DNA of 64,000 bases. Source: Albula goreensis (Eukaryota > Chordata > Actinopteri > Albuliformes > Albulidae). The stretch lies in contig CM040746.1 in the NCBI GenBank assembly GCA_022829145.1, positions 22,355,332-22,419,331 of the forward strand, read 5' to 3'. Position 1 is the first letter of the stretch. Each line of letters opens with the position of its first letter. The notes under the pieces are model-generated. The model ran no database searches and was not told where the DNA came from. It saw nothing but the letters and a program-made list of their open reading frames with translations. A program made the position numbers and the translations under genes. Shown piece after piece: positions 1 to 11,893 of this stretch.

Positions 1-3000
1 TAAAAGAACACCACATTAAGTTATTGAAGGCTATAGTCGTGTAGACAAACTCGCATATGTCAACATTAAAGTGTTATAATGTAAGAGCAACAGAAGACTA
101 CACAAAAGAAGCTATCAATAGCAAACGAATAGCATACAGAAGGGTGAGCCTACAGATAGCCAACATTCTGTATAGTCTTTCTTAACGCTACCTAACAAGC
201 TGGTAGGATAATAGCACATCTAAGTTAGTAAGTTTCCTACTTCGCCATCTGTCAAGCAGCTAATGTCAGGCTAGCTACATGTACCTCTTCTGTGAAATGC
301 AAACACATTTCTCTCATCACAATTGGCCGGTTTGTCTTTATTGCGTTATGTTATAGAAATTATTCACAGTAAAGACACAAGTAACAATTTAAAATGGTTG
401 GTGTGAGACTCGTGTATTTTCCTCCGTGAAGCCTCCATAAGTTTGTCTGTGTGGTCACAATGATTAGTTCACACCGTGGCCCCAGGGTCGTTGCTGCCAC
501 TAACGAAATGGAATTCCTGATTTTGAATCAGTATTCACTCGAGGCAAAAATGCACTCGCGCTGCCACCCCATGGACTGTCTGTGGAATTTCACCATAGGC
601 TACATATTAATTCACCAAAGAGTTGCAGTCCTATCCTAGAAAAAACTAACGCCATCCTAATCTATAAATCAAGATGTATGAATCAAAACCTGAAACACAG
701 GCCATTGCTACTATCTGATACTGATGTTTTATTATACAGCGCTCTAAACCAGAAATTAGAAATGTGTTTGAGACTTGGAGTTTTGTGCTTTACTTTCTAA
801 ACACGGTCTCTCTTCCGGTACGTGGTCAGTATAAACGTAATGGTATAGATTGCAGTGAGATGTCGCAGCAGTTACTTTGGCTCTGGTTTTTATTTAGACA
901 TTGGAGCATCGACCAAAATAATGAAATCATGTGCCTTATTTCTGGACACCATGGATGCCTGTTAGGTGATGGTTAAGCAAGCCTCTTTATTTCTATCTTA
1001 ACTTTTGTGCTGTAACACTATTGGCTATATTCAAGACATTTACAGCACCACCTCTTTACTGAAACAGCATACCATACTCACAGTGTTTCCCTGTACCATT
1101 TCCTGGGTCCCACTTTGTGTGCTGAATTTCAACAAATTTGTTTCACAATAGAATGACAAATTCTCAAGTGATGTCACCACAAATGTTTCAATTAACAACT
1201 CATTCAGTCCTATTGAGTTAGGACCTCATTAGGATGGAGCAGCAGCACACAGTGTATTTATGCTATGACACATTGCTCTCAAGCACTTTACCTGCATCTA
1301 ACAGTCACATTGTTGTTGGCAGTAATGCCTTTTATTGGGACAACAAGAGCTAAAAGGAATTTTTTGCTTTTCATCAGACTGACAGCCATCTAAACAATGA
1401 CAACAATGACAAAACAATTTACTTGGGATTGTAAGTTTTTATTAGCCAGTAGGGAATGTATTTATGTATTACAGGCTTAGCAATAGGTGAAGCACACTTT
1501 CTTTTTTTCATTTTTGTATCGTGTCATACAGAAAAAATGTTTTCAAGCTTCTCGTGTGAAATTTCACAGAAGTTGAAAAACTGAGACCAATCTCAGTTTT
1601 AAAGATAGCTCCTTCTCAAGTTTCCCAGTACTACAGACACAACAAGCAATGAAAAGTTGCATGTAAAGTGGAGACAGTAAAAATACATCCAACATGGAAA
1701 ATATTGTTACGCAGGGAACTGAAATTTGAAGGAAATGTAAGAGGTGGTTGGAGAAAACAGGGAAGAGTTTAAGTGTTCATCTTTCTGAGCCATGGTGGGG
1801 ACTGAGTCATCATGGAATCAAGGGGGAACACAGCCTGGCTATAGTCCCTGTCTAGTAACAGAATGTCCAGAATGTGAGGCAATAAGATGGATGCCAAGAT
1901 TATTGCTGAAACCAAGAAAGTAAGACATAGGTAGGCTTTGTTTAACATAGCTTCTCTGATTAGGTTATTTTGAGTTTGTTAATGCAAAGTAGGAGTCCAA
2001 AGACCAAAGTTATACCCAGATATTTGTGGGTGCTTGTAATATGTCAGTTTTTGTTCACCAGAATAATTGATAAATTGCAGTATTATGTTGGTGTGGACTT
2101 GTAAGATACATGAACTCATGTTAACTAATAAATGATTTTGCTAAAGTCAGTTATATAAGTAAAGCATGATGGTCAGAAATCAATTTTGAAATCATTTACT
2201 TCATGTTAGAATCTTACAAGAAAATTAATGTTATTTGCTTAAAGACAGAATGTTGACTCATAGGTAGATCATGTATGTGCTAGTAATTAAAGCAGTGGTT
2301 CCAAGATGGATTATGGTGGGTCCCAAATGTTACAAAGGGGAAGTGTGGAATTATCTCAAGTTGAGATCTGTTTGATAAACATGAGACTAATGCTCATGGA
2401 AGAAGCTAATTCAAATATATTTTCTTAGAAAATATCTACATCTATGTCTCACAACTCAGTGACTAATAAAGTTGATTTTAAATATGAGATTAAAACTTGT
2501 CTAATGCCATGTCTTTCCCGAAAGTTTGTATTTTTGTAAATACAAGTTTCCTTTATGTGTAATCGATTTAAGTATATTCTGCGGAAATGTTCTTGGTAAA
2601 ACAGATATATGCATGGAGTGTGATACATCATTGCAGGCATTGGAGTTGAATATGGACTGATTTATTACTGGGGGGTTATGTTAATTTTAAATATAAGCCC
2701 ATATAAATCAGGGAAGTTTAAGGAATTTTTAAGGAGTTCATGGTACGTCCGATACTATTGTAAAATAGAGCAGTCAAGATTAATTCTGTTGACAGTCAAA
2801 TGAATGACTTACTTCTGTACAGCTTGAAGGTCAAACTGTTGCACAATTGACAAAACTATTAAAGACACAAATTTTTTTTCTTCAAGCCATATATCTTGAA
2901 AATATATTTCCATTAAGGGCTCTTGGTTTGAAGCCACATTGTTCTATATGGTAGACTAAGCCCATGCCAGTGCTTTCTGTCTGCTCATTGACATATAGCT

Positions 3001-3432
3001 TTTCCAGAATGGGGGGATTTAGTTGGTAGGAGTGTTTTTATCTCCCCATTAGAAATACAAATGTCCACAGTGTCCCTGTGCAAAGCTGTACTTTAAGTGT
3101 CTTCTGCTAGCTCATGTCTGTATAAGCTCAAACTTGAAGCTTGAAAAGAAGTGGTCGCTCACATCACATGTGTTTCAGGGTAGAGAATGAGCATGTATGC
3201 GCTCTCCTGAATTGTCAGCTGAGGTTTTAGCAATGAATGTAGCTTGTGAATATATGGTTGGGTGGTCCAACGTTGATGACAACACACACAAACACACAAA
3301 ACAGTATCACATGGCCCACCGAATAACAGTGATGCTTTTTGTTTCCAATCTGATAAGCTTTTGAATCAGTTCTATGAAGTGATTGTAAGTAAGCAACAGA
3401 GGGCCTTGCACAGGTTGATGGGGTGTTTTAGG
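1..3432. other. intergenic, no gene recognised
   Basis: Only short open frames without splice context or family resemblance are present. On the minus strand an AATAAA at 2666-2661 lies about 770 bases past the stop codon of the coiled-coil gene and could be its poly(A) signal, so part of 2650-3432 may be that gene's 3' UTR. Confidence 0.5.
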
Positions 3433-6400
3433 TTAGAGTACTTTCATGTAAGAGTAAGGCCAGGGAGGAGGGCACACAGTGATGATGTCATCAGTCTGGA
3501 CCTCAGCCTCAGTCAGGCCTGGCTCTTGGCCTAGTCGGCGCAGCTTCAGCAGGTAGTCTGAGTGGAGGGAGGAGTCTGTCAGATCAATGAACTGTCTGTA
3601 ACTGCACTGCACCTTCTGAAAGAGGGACAGAGGAGGAGGCACAGAGGGAGTCAGGGACACGGATGGTTGGATGAAAGAAAGACAATGTAAAAAGGAAGTA
3701 TGAGTAAAATGAAAGAGGTGAAGAAGGGATAAAGAGTAAAATAAAGGGACAAGGGAAATAATGGACCAGAAGGAAAGGATAAAAAGAAAATTTAGTTGCA
3801 GCAGATTAACATACTTTTAATAAGACTACATTAGATGAGTAAATATTACAGCTTTTACAATACTGAAGCATACTTTCAAGTATTATTTTTTATGGTGAAG
3901 CTTGACTTAGTTGCCAGACCTTTAACTCTCTCTCGTATTGCATCTTCTCCCTGGTGACACTGTCCAAACGCTCCTCTAGCTGCTGGATTCTACAACGAAC
4001 ACACAGTTTCACTGAGCCAAGGTGAGAGAAGGTGTGTAAATGTGTGAGTGTGCAGCCTGTCAGAGAGGGCAAGACAAAATGAGTGACTGTCTCTGTGTTT
4101 CCAAGCGCAAGCTTTTGTGTGCAAGCTAGTGAGGGTTGTTTGTGGGTGTAAGCATGAATGTGCCATTTGACATCTGTGCATGTCTGTGTTCTGTATACGA
4201 GAGCTAGTGAGGGTTTCCAGGCATCTGACAGTTGGTATTTTGAAATGTGAGCATCTTTTATGAATATTGTAGTGTGTGTGTGCTCACCTGTCATGTAGCT
4301 GCTCCAGGACACGTGTGTGACTGTCATGCAGTCTCTGTTTTTCCCTCTGTGCTGCCATCTCACACTCTGTCCTCATTCTCTCCTCTGCCTCATACACACA
4401 CTGCTTCATAGATTCCTTGCAGACACAGACCAATGGTTTGCACACATCATTACCACTAAATGCATCCAAAAATTGTGCTGACACCAAAAAAACATTTAGA
4501 TCACTTAAGAATATTAATAAATATAATAGAGATTTTCCAATGGGAGATAAATTGGCCAACCATTTTGGCACTCAGAAATTCGAAGTAAAATGGAGAGAGA
4601 GACCTCAACTCTCATAGGCTTCACTTTTGCCCTTACTCACCTGTGCCTCAGCATGGACGGCCTCCATCTCTCTCTGCCTCATTTCTGCAGCCTCCTTCAG
4701 CACCTGGGCCTTCAGCGTCTCACAGGCCTGTTCTACAGTGAGTCTCATCTCTTGCTCCATCTTGGCCCTCAGCCCAGTACACTCTTGCTCAAACTGGGCC
4801 TGCATTTCTACCTGCAGCCCCTGCCTCAGCTCAGCCTCCAGCCTCTCTCTGGCTGACAGGGCCTCAGTGAACTGGACCAGTAGGCTCTGGCCAGGAATGG
4901 AAAAAAAAATTAAAGGTTCACATGTTCCTCACAGTTGGTCATTTTTAGGGAAGGATGACGATACAATTTCAACCAGCAGGCCTAGACTAGCTACGGGGAT
5001 AGGGTGCAGTGTAAGAATGTTTCATGGGTTGTGAGATGTTTGTGCAGTAAGACACCTGCAGCTGTGAGCTGATTCACCAAGACAATCACTTAATCCTTGT
5101 CCTAAATCACATTATTGAATATATAATCAGTCATTTCTGATCCAGGATAGGTCTATTCACTTATTGTGCTTACTAAATGCCTTACTGTTTGCTCATACAC
5201 GCACATTTTTGGGGTGTACTGGTATCTACCTCTCTCTGCTGCTGTAATGCCCTCTCTCTGTCCTCCTGAGTCAGCTGGGTATACACTTCTGTCCAGGGCT
5301 TGTCATCTTCAGTTGCTCCTCCCACAAGCTGCTGGGAGGAGAGGCAGTGTAGCGATTTGGCAGGGCCAGAGGAGGAGGTGCTGGCACTCTGCTGCTCTGC
5401 AATCTCTGGGGACAGTCAGGAACACGAGGAGCATTTACATTACTTATAATCACACAGTAATCTTGTTTTCAAATGTGGAGGAAGCAGAGCTAATATCAAT
5501 CTAAAATGTCAGAGAAGAAAGAGAGCTAACATTGATCTAAACTGTGAGACAGACCACATATTACAGTAAACAGCACATTCCCATGTAATCAATCAATTAA
5601 GCCATTAAAGTGTACTTAATGTAGTACTCTTGAAGAGGCGATTTCTCTAAGACTGCAAGGGAAGCTCAGCTTCCCCTAAAATGTCAAAAATTAAATGGTC
5701 AAATATGTACGGTTGTGTTAACATTTAATTGACTACAAATGCGTTAGAACACGTTCATCTCGAAGACGAGTTCGTTCAGAATCAGCTACTTATCACAAAT
5801 TGACTGACTCGATGTTGTTAACTTCTCATACATTCCCATAGCGCCGTTTTCTCATACGGTCTATGGTCAATGCATTTGCCCGTAGACGCTGAGCGTCCAT
5901 GCGTTTCAATGGGACTGCATGGAGCAGTTTTTTTCATTGCCTCGAAACTCGACGGTAATTGGATAAATGCCATGGTTTTGTCCCGCCCCCGGACGCTCAG
6001 CGTCTCTGGGGGTGAATGGAGCTGTGGGCGGGCCTCGGCTGGCCTGGACGCTGAGCTTCCGCATGATGATTGGAGGATCAGTCGAAAGGCTGAATCCCGT
6101 TTTGATTGACAGCTATTTTGAGCTATACACCGTCAGTTGAAGTGAAGTGGAAACACAAACTGCAAGCAATTTGTTGGTATTTGCATGGCGAAATTACTTG
6201 TTCATTTCTTACACCGTAAATAAAACACACATAGTATTTCCTTGTTTCAGTTTAACATAATTTCAACATTTCCTTGTTCAAGTTTAATATCGTAGATCGT
6301 TCAATCAGTCATACTGTTGGCTAGGTCGGAGTGAACTAGCTAGCTAGCAAGGTGCACACGATGGCAGACAATTCTTATTTTGGCGAAGCCATTTGATAGT

Positions 6401-8497
6401 CTTCCTTACGAGGAGAAACTTAGAATTAAACAGCAGGGCAGATCTACACCTGAGATTGATTTGGTGCAAAAAGTAGGGAATAGTAACAGGTCTTTTCAGC
6501 TCTCCTGGTATGACAAAGTTAGCTGGCTGACTGTGCTGTGACAAATGTACTGTTGGCCATGCCTCTTGATGAAACCATCTCAGGGATGTCTTGTCTGGTC
6601 AAAATTGGGTTTTGGGGATCTGTCTAACTTTGACCAGGCATATAAAAGGCATGACAAGAACAATGAACATGTGAGTGCATGTGCAAGGTTAAGTTGCCTG
6701 GGCAGGGTCAGGGTTTAACATGCAATTAATGAAGGTGCTCGCATTCAAGTGGCAAAACATTATGAAACAAACAAAACAGGGCCTTCCTAAACTGCCTTAT
6801 TGATGTGACTTCCTTGCTTGGCCGGCAGGAGCTATCATTTAGGGGGCATGATGAGAGTAGTGAATCATCCAACAAGGGGAATTACAGGGAGTTCACAGAA
6901 ACATGAAAGGGTCACAGACCATTTTCTTGAAAAGGAACGGAGGTCAGAATTTATGTATAAATAAATTGACAAATTTTATGATGTAAGCCGACAATGAGCT
7001 TCCCCTCTTTGAAAGACCAGCAGCCGCCACTGTACTCTTCATAACATAAATAACTGCAGAGCCTTTAAAAGGAAAAAAATTTGAAAAGGAGGCAGTCAAA
7101 TGAATAGGAATTATTTGCATGTCATCTACAAAAATGCCCTTGGTACATGCCTCTGCATCAGGTAAACATACATGCAGTGCAATGGCGTCATTAAGGCAGT
7201 TGGTACTGCTCGTGGTCTTATTCTCATTTTCCTTCTCTCCCTCAGACAAGTGCCTACTTGTAATGGTCACTGTTGTTTCACTATCCACCCCCAATTAGGA
7301 AAAGCAGACCAACACACCAGTTCTCCATAATGTATGCTGCCAGCTTTTGCTCCTTTCTGCTCTGTCTACCAGCTGTGCTGGTTTAGGAAAATCACAGATG
7401 ACTGAGAGCCCAGGTCAGTTATGGCAAGATGAGTTGGGAATTGCCATAAACATGGAAAACCTGCCTCTCTGAGTGATGCAATGACCAATAATGCATTCTC
7501 CCAGACTCCCAATCATAGCTGGCACTGCCATGATCTGGACAATGGAGTGTATCATTACAAAAATAAGTGCAGTGTCTAGAAATAAAACTAGAGAGCTCCA
7601 TTTTGCTCCTCCAATAAAAATCTGTTATGTAGTTACTTTCTTGTTCATCAACCATTGGAAATTGGCACATACAATTAATGTTGTGATACATCGGTTTGAA
7701 CTGCTGTATCTACAGAATGTTTATATGTATATGTCCCTATAGACACTAATGAGTACATCCTATATTATACACACTGATAATTAAATCTGCTGTACTTGTA
7801 TAAGTGAGGCAGTTGGTTGATCCCTCTCAAATCAATCACTTCATATAAATCTCACCTCTTTTGATTTCTGAGGAGCATTTTCATATGTTTGCCCATGCAA
7901 ACAAGCGGCTTAGATTTTTGTACTTTAATTTTCGACCAGTCAAGGGATATAAGTGCTGAAAGGATCCATTTTACAAATCCACCTAAGCATAAAATAGAAG
8001 ATAATTAAATATCTATGTATGTTGCATAGAATGTAGAACAAAGAAAGACCCAAAAGAAAAATAGAATAGTATTTAAAGCACAGGGCATTGGACCTTAAGG
8101 TCATAGGCTCAAATTTCAAATGGTTCACAGCTGTTTATGCTTAATTGCATCAGAAAAAAACAGGAAAGTATACACAGCTGTGTAAATACAACAGAGTCAA
8201 TGCCATATTCTTAGGTGCACTGGTTTAATTGAATGGGCAAGCTACAAACCAATGCAATAGACCCATGCACAATGACTTAGATTGTATTTGGACACATGGT
8301 ATGCTGGCAGTTTTGGAGCACTCACCCAGAATGTGCTGGTGAAGAACTCTCTGTGTGGTCAGGGTGGTGTGATTGATCATCCTCTCCAGCAGGTTGGTGC
8401 TGGATGTCTGATCGGCCCCGACCCATATGGGTCTGAGGGGGGCCAGACTGTTCTGGGCCGTTTGCTTCATAGTCCACCCGATGGGCACAGTGGTCAT
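3433..8497 (-). CDS. coiled-coil protein of unknown function, 6 exons, 324 aa
   Basis: Coding exons read 8497-8326, 5405-5230, 4886-4641, 4415-4288, 3989-3920 and 3615-3433; all introns are GT..AG and the phases join exactly (975 bases including stop). The start at 8497 is the first ATG after an in-frame stop at 8590-8588 and has A at -3. About 57 residues of non-coiled N-terminus precede a Ser-rich stretch (STSSSGPAKS). From roughly residue 95 to 270 the chain is Glu/Gln/Arg/Lys-rich with heptad character (EQECTGLRAKMEQEMRLTV, ERMRTECEMAAQREKQRLHD), so a long coiled coil is predicted. The C-terminus is a compact non-coiled segment (CSYRQFIDLTDSSLHSDYLL) ending PPPWPYSYMKVL. No signal peptide or membrane segment is seen. 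I do not recognise the family firmly; length and the C-terminal pattern are loosely like human C6orf163, which is a guess. Intron 1 (5406-8325) carries a hAT relic on the opposite strand. Confidence 0.8.
5632..7031 (+). mobile_element. degenerate hAT element with ZMYM1-like transposase remnant
   Basis: From about 6366 the plus strand reads, with stops and frameshifts, a protein typical of ZMYM1-like (zf-TTF) hAT transposases of fish: SLPYEEKLRIKQQGRSTPEI, then SFQLSWYDKVSWLT, YCWPCLLMKPS, then FDQAYKRHDKNNEH and INEGARIQVAKH. The remnant is interrupted at least at 6540, 6718 and 6789 and fades by 6960. The right end reads, on the minus strand, AGTGGCGGCTGCTGGTC, a terminal motif of this group. 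GTACTCTT occurs at 5624-5631 and 7032-7039 and may be the 8-base target duplication, although no matching left terminus is visible, so the left boundary is approximate. It lies in intron 1 of the coiled-coil gene, opposite in sense, and is non-functional. Confidence 0.7.
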
Positions 8498-8575
8498 GTT
8501 ATAGAATATGCTGGAATCCAAACGTCTGGCCTTAATGGAGCCCACACTCTGTCTGCTTTTTGTTACAAGGGTCGC

Positions 8576-9114
8576 TAGGCAACCTTCTCAACAAAAGGAG
8601 TGTAATTATGTCGCTGGCCACTAGTTGGCCTAATACCAGTGACAAAAAAGACGTGTGTTAACGTTTCAGTGTCTGTATGCATTGCTTTGCATATATCAAA
8701 GTATGATTATGCAAGTACACATGTGCAAGCATAGCATATGCTTAACATATGTGAACATGAACCTGTACATGCCCAAATGATTCTGAACATGTGCCTAACT
8801 GTATGCAAGTTTGTGCATATGTGCACCAGAGTATATTTTTCCAGAGCAACCCAAATGGTCTTCCAAATGGTCTTCCAACCCAAATGATCTTCCATCCATT
8901 TATTTCAGAAATGAGCATGAAAAAGTGATGTGAGCCTTTACAATATGGGTCATCTGGGCCTGAAGACAGAGTATTACCACATATTGTAGAGGTGGTGGGC
9001 AACAGTGGATGGATGATAGAAATAAAATACAAATCAACCCAAAAAGACAATGTAGTTATAAAAGGAAAAAAAAATAAATTAAACTGGAGACCAGGAATGA
9101 GGGAAAGCGCACTG
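8576..9114. other. spacer between wrap53 3' end and the coiled-coil gene
   Basis: No coding exon is recognised here. The 5' UTR and promoter of the coiled-coil gene must lie in this roughly 0.5 kb, since wrap53 appears to end near 9115. No TATA box or CpG-rich patch stands out. A short tandem repeat of a 16-base unit (about 8850-8895, containing CAAATGGTCTTCC) is present. Confidence 0.4.
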
Positions 9115-10039
9115 AAATCTGTGTAAAGAGATCTTTATTCTTCTATTAATCCGATGCAGAATGCTTCCATGTACTGAAGCAGACAAAGCCCTGCAGGGAT
9201 GTACCATAAGGGAACACAACAATAAAGCCTTTCAAAAAGCGCTAGCACTTAGGATTTCAAGAGCTGTTCGACATTTACCATGTCCTTAAAATGCAAGCTG
9301 CTGATTACCACCTGAACAAGAATATGACCGGTTATATATTTACGCACATTAGCAGGTTTACTCACACAGACGCACACACTCACACACATTTACACATGGG
9401 TGAACTCCAAACACACTATAAACCTGCACAGATATGTTATTAATAGGTCTACAGGCAATGCACTGAGCACATTCAGAAACCAGTGTTGAAACCATCATGG
9501 ACTTACAAAAATATATGTTTATCATGGTATACAACACCACCTTGGCACACACAACAGTAAAAAATTTCCACAATTTCTCTTACAAATGAATGAGCCTATC
9601 TATGTATGGCACTATATTACAGTGTGGTCAGTTAAGGGGCATGGGATCAGAATGTCTCTGTGAACAACTGAGCAATTACATAAAAAAAATAAAAAATTAA
9701 AAAAAAATAAAAACTGTCAATTGAAATACATTCCAAAGTGAATTTTCTTTTGTTTTCAGACCTGAGCATTTTGGCAAGACTAGGATTTGCTGACTGGGAT
9801 CTAGATGAGACAAAAATTTAAAAAATAATAACAGAATTAAAATCCCAGTAAGCTATCAGTTTGTGCCTTTGTTTTAAGACTAATGCAACTGTGACCTGCC
9901 ATTTTCATGGATATCACCCCTGCACTCTAGGGACATTCGGGGAAACCGTTAGTTTGGCAGTTGAGTAAGATTTTCAGTTCCGTCCAGAGGAGGAAGAGGG
10001 GGTACACAGTCCAGTTAGAGACTGGAATTGAACACTGAG
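9115..10039 (-). other. wrap53: wrap53 3' UTR
   Basis: The stretch follows the wrap53 stop codon and contains no further coding exon. A canonical AATAAA (minus strand, 9139-9134) is the best poly(A) signal, giving a 3' UTR of about 0.9 kb. The end point is inferred. Confidence 0.55.
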
Positions 10040-11850
10040 TTAGGCCTGTGTCATGGGCAGCTGCACATCCGGGCCCCCATCATTGGCTGAGCTGATAGGC
10101 CCAGCCCACCAGAGAGCAAGGGCATTGTCGTGACGGACTTGCTGTGGCGACATCATGGTGTCACTGTCCGAGTCCGAGTCTGAGTCTCCTTCACTGTCAC
10201 CTGGCCAGCAGAACTGGCGCTGACCACTGGACGATGCCAACAGGGGCATGTAGGGGTGGAGACTGGAAGAGAGAGGTAAAAAGAAAGAGATGGACACAGG
10301 AGGGTGCGAGAGAGAGGAAGAGACAGACAAAATTGATAGGAAAATTGGGAAGCACACAGAAGGAAAGAAAGAGGACATGGAAATGCAGAAGGGGGTGGAA
10401 AAAAAATTGTAGGAGCAAAACATGGGAGAGGGGTAATTGCGGAGAGAGGAATGAAGCATACAAGGAAGAAAAGTGACAGATGAGGGAGTGTGGCAGGACA
10501 ACAGAAACAGTAATTGAAGGAGAGAAATTATTTTAATGGTTAGCATTCATTCACCCATCTAATCCACATGAGACACCTGCCAGTCCTTTTTTTAGAACCA
10601 TTAGGGATTAGCCTCTTTCCATAGCAACAGTCATCTACCTGATTCCATTAGTGCAGTCCGTGTGTGCCTGGAACTGAAGATGTGGCTGTAGGACTGCTAC
10701 ACTGCCATCAGGGGGAGCTGTATAGGTGTCCCACACAGACACCACCCCCTCGGTGTTTCCACTTAGGAGGTACTGTCCACTCCTTCAGGAATAGACAAGC
10801 AAGAAGACAGATCAGAACAAGTGACATGCAGTAAAGGGCATGTTCAAACAGGATGGATCATGGTTAGGAGGCATAAATTGGACAGTTTAGTACAATAACT
10901 TCAAACTCCAATCCTCAAGGGCTTAAGTATCTGCAGGTTTTGTGGTTTCCTTTCAATCAGAAGCCAATTTAAGCCAAAAAAACATGGTGTGTGATTAAAA
11001 AAGGCAGTAGACACTGCAATCTTCTGTGCCTGGAGTCCGACATATCTGCAACAGAACGTGGGGCTTACGGGTCCAGGTCGAAGTAGATGCGCTGGTTAGT
11101 GGTGACGCTCCTGTTTAGGGAGAAAAGAACACGTCCAGGTTCCCGCAGATCCCAGCACAAGATCTCTGGATCCTGACACACGGCAGGACAGACAGAAACC
11201 AACACAGATGTAGGTTAACTCCAATGGTTCTCAGAAATAAGAACACTGCTTTTCATTGTACAATTCTCCAAATAATTATATGGAATCCTTGCCTTTTCCT
11301 TTATGGTTGACTGTATTACCAAAAACCTCTCACTGCTGGCTACCCTCCTCTCTCTCCGCCTGTTTGTGAGCGGGACTCACCTTGCGTCCCCCAGTGTAGA
11401 GTCGCTGCCCATCATGGGAGAAGCACAGGTGGGTGATGCCCCCATGGTGCCGGGAAGGCAGCAGTGCCAGCAGGGTGCCATCCTGGCAGGAGTAGAGTCC
11501 TGCTGTGCGCGAGTATGACCCACAGGCATACAGAGACTGACAGGGGCTGAATGCCATGCAAGAGATAATGCCACTCTGACCCTGTTTCTTCACTGGGAAA
11601 GGTGAGGGGGCAACAAGGGAGCACTCAATCAACTCTCACCTCATATTCAAAGTAAAAATATGTCACTTGCATAATTAAAGTTCTGTTGTTGACCTTTTGG
11701 TCAGGAGAACTACACAAAAAACACCACTGGTGACAGGAATAAGGTTATGCTTCATGAACCCCTGTGTTGGGAGTGACTACAATGTACTCAATCATTGACT
11801 TGTTTGAATGATTACAATCAGTGCCCTCCACAGCAAATATACTCAGCCTG

Positions 11851-11893
<43 letters not shown>

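Noticed and set aside
3890..4363. Open frame of 157 codons, minus strand
   Set aside because: It reads through an intron of the coiled-coil gene; only its two ends (the 4288-4415 exon edge and the 3920-3989 exon) are coding.
10144..10476. Plus-strand frame opposite the last wrap53 exon
   Set aside because: It is antisense to a well-supported exon and a purine-rich intron; low-complexity Lys/Arg/Glu content.
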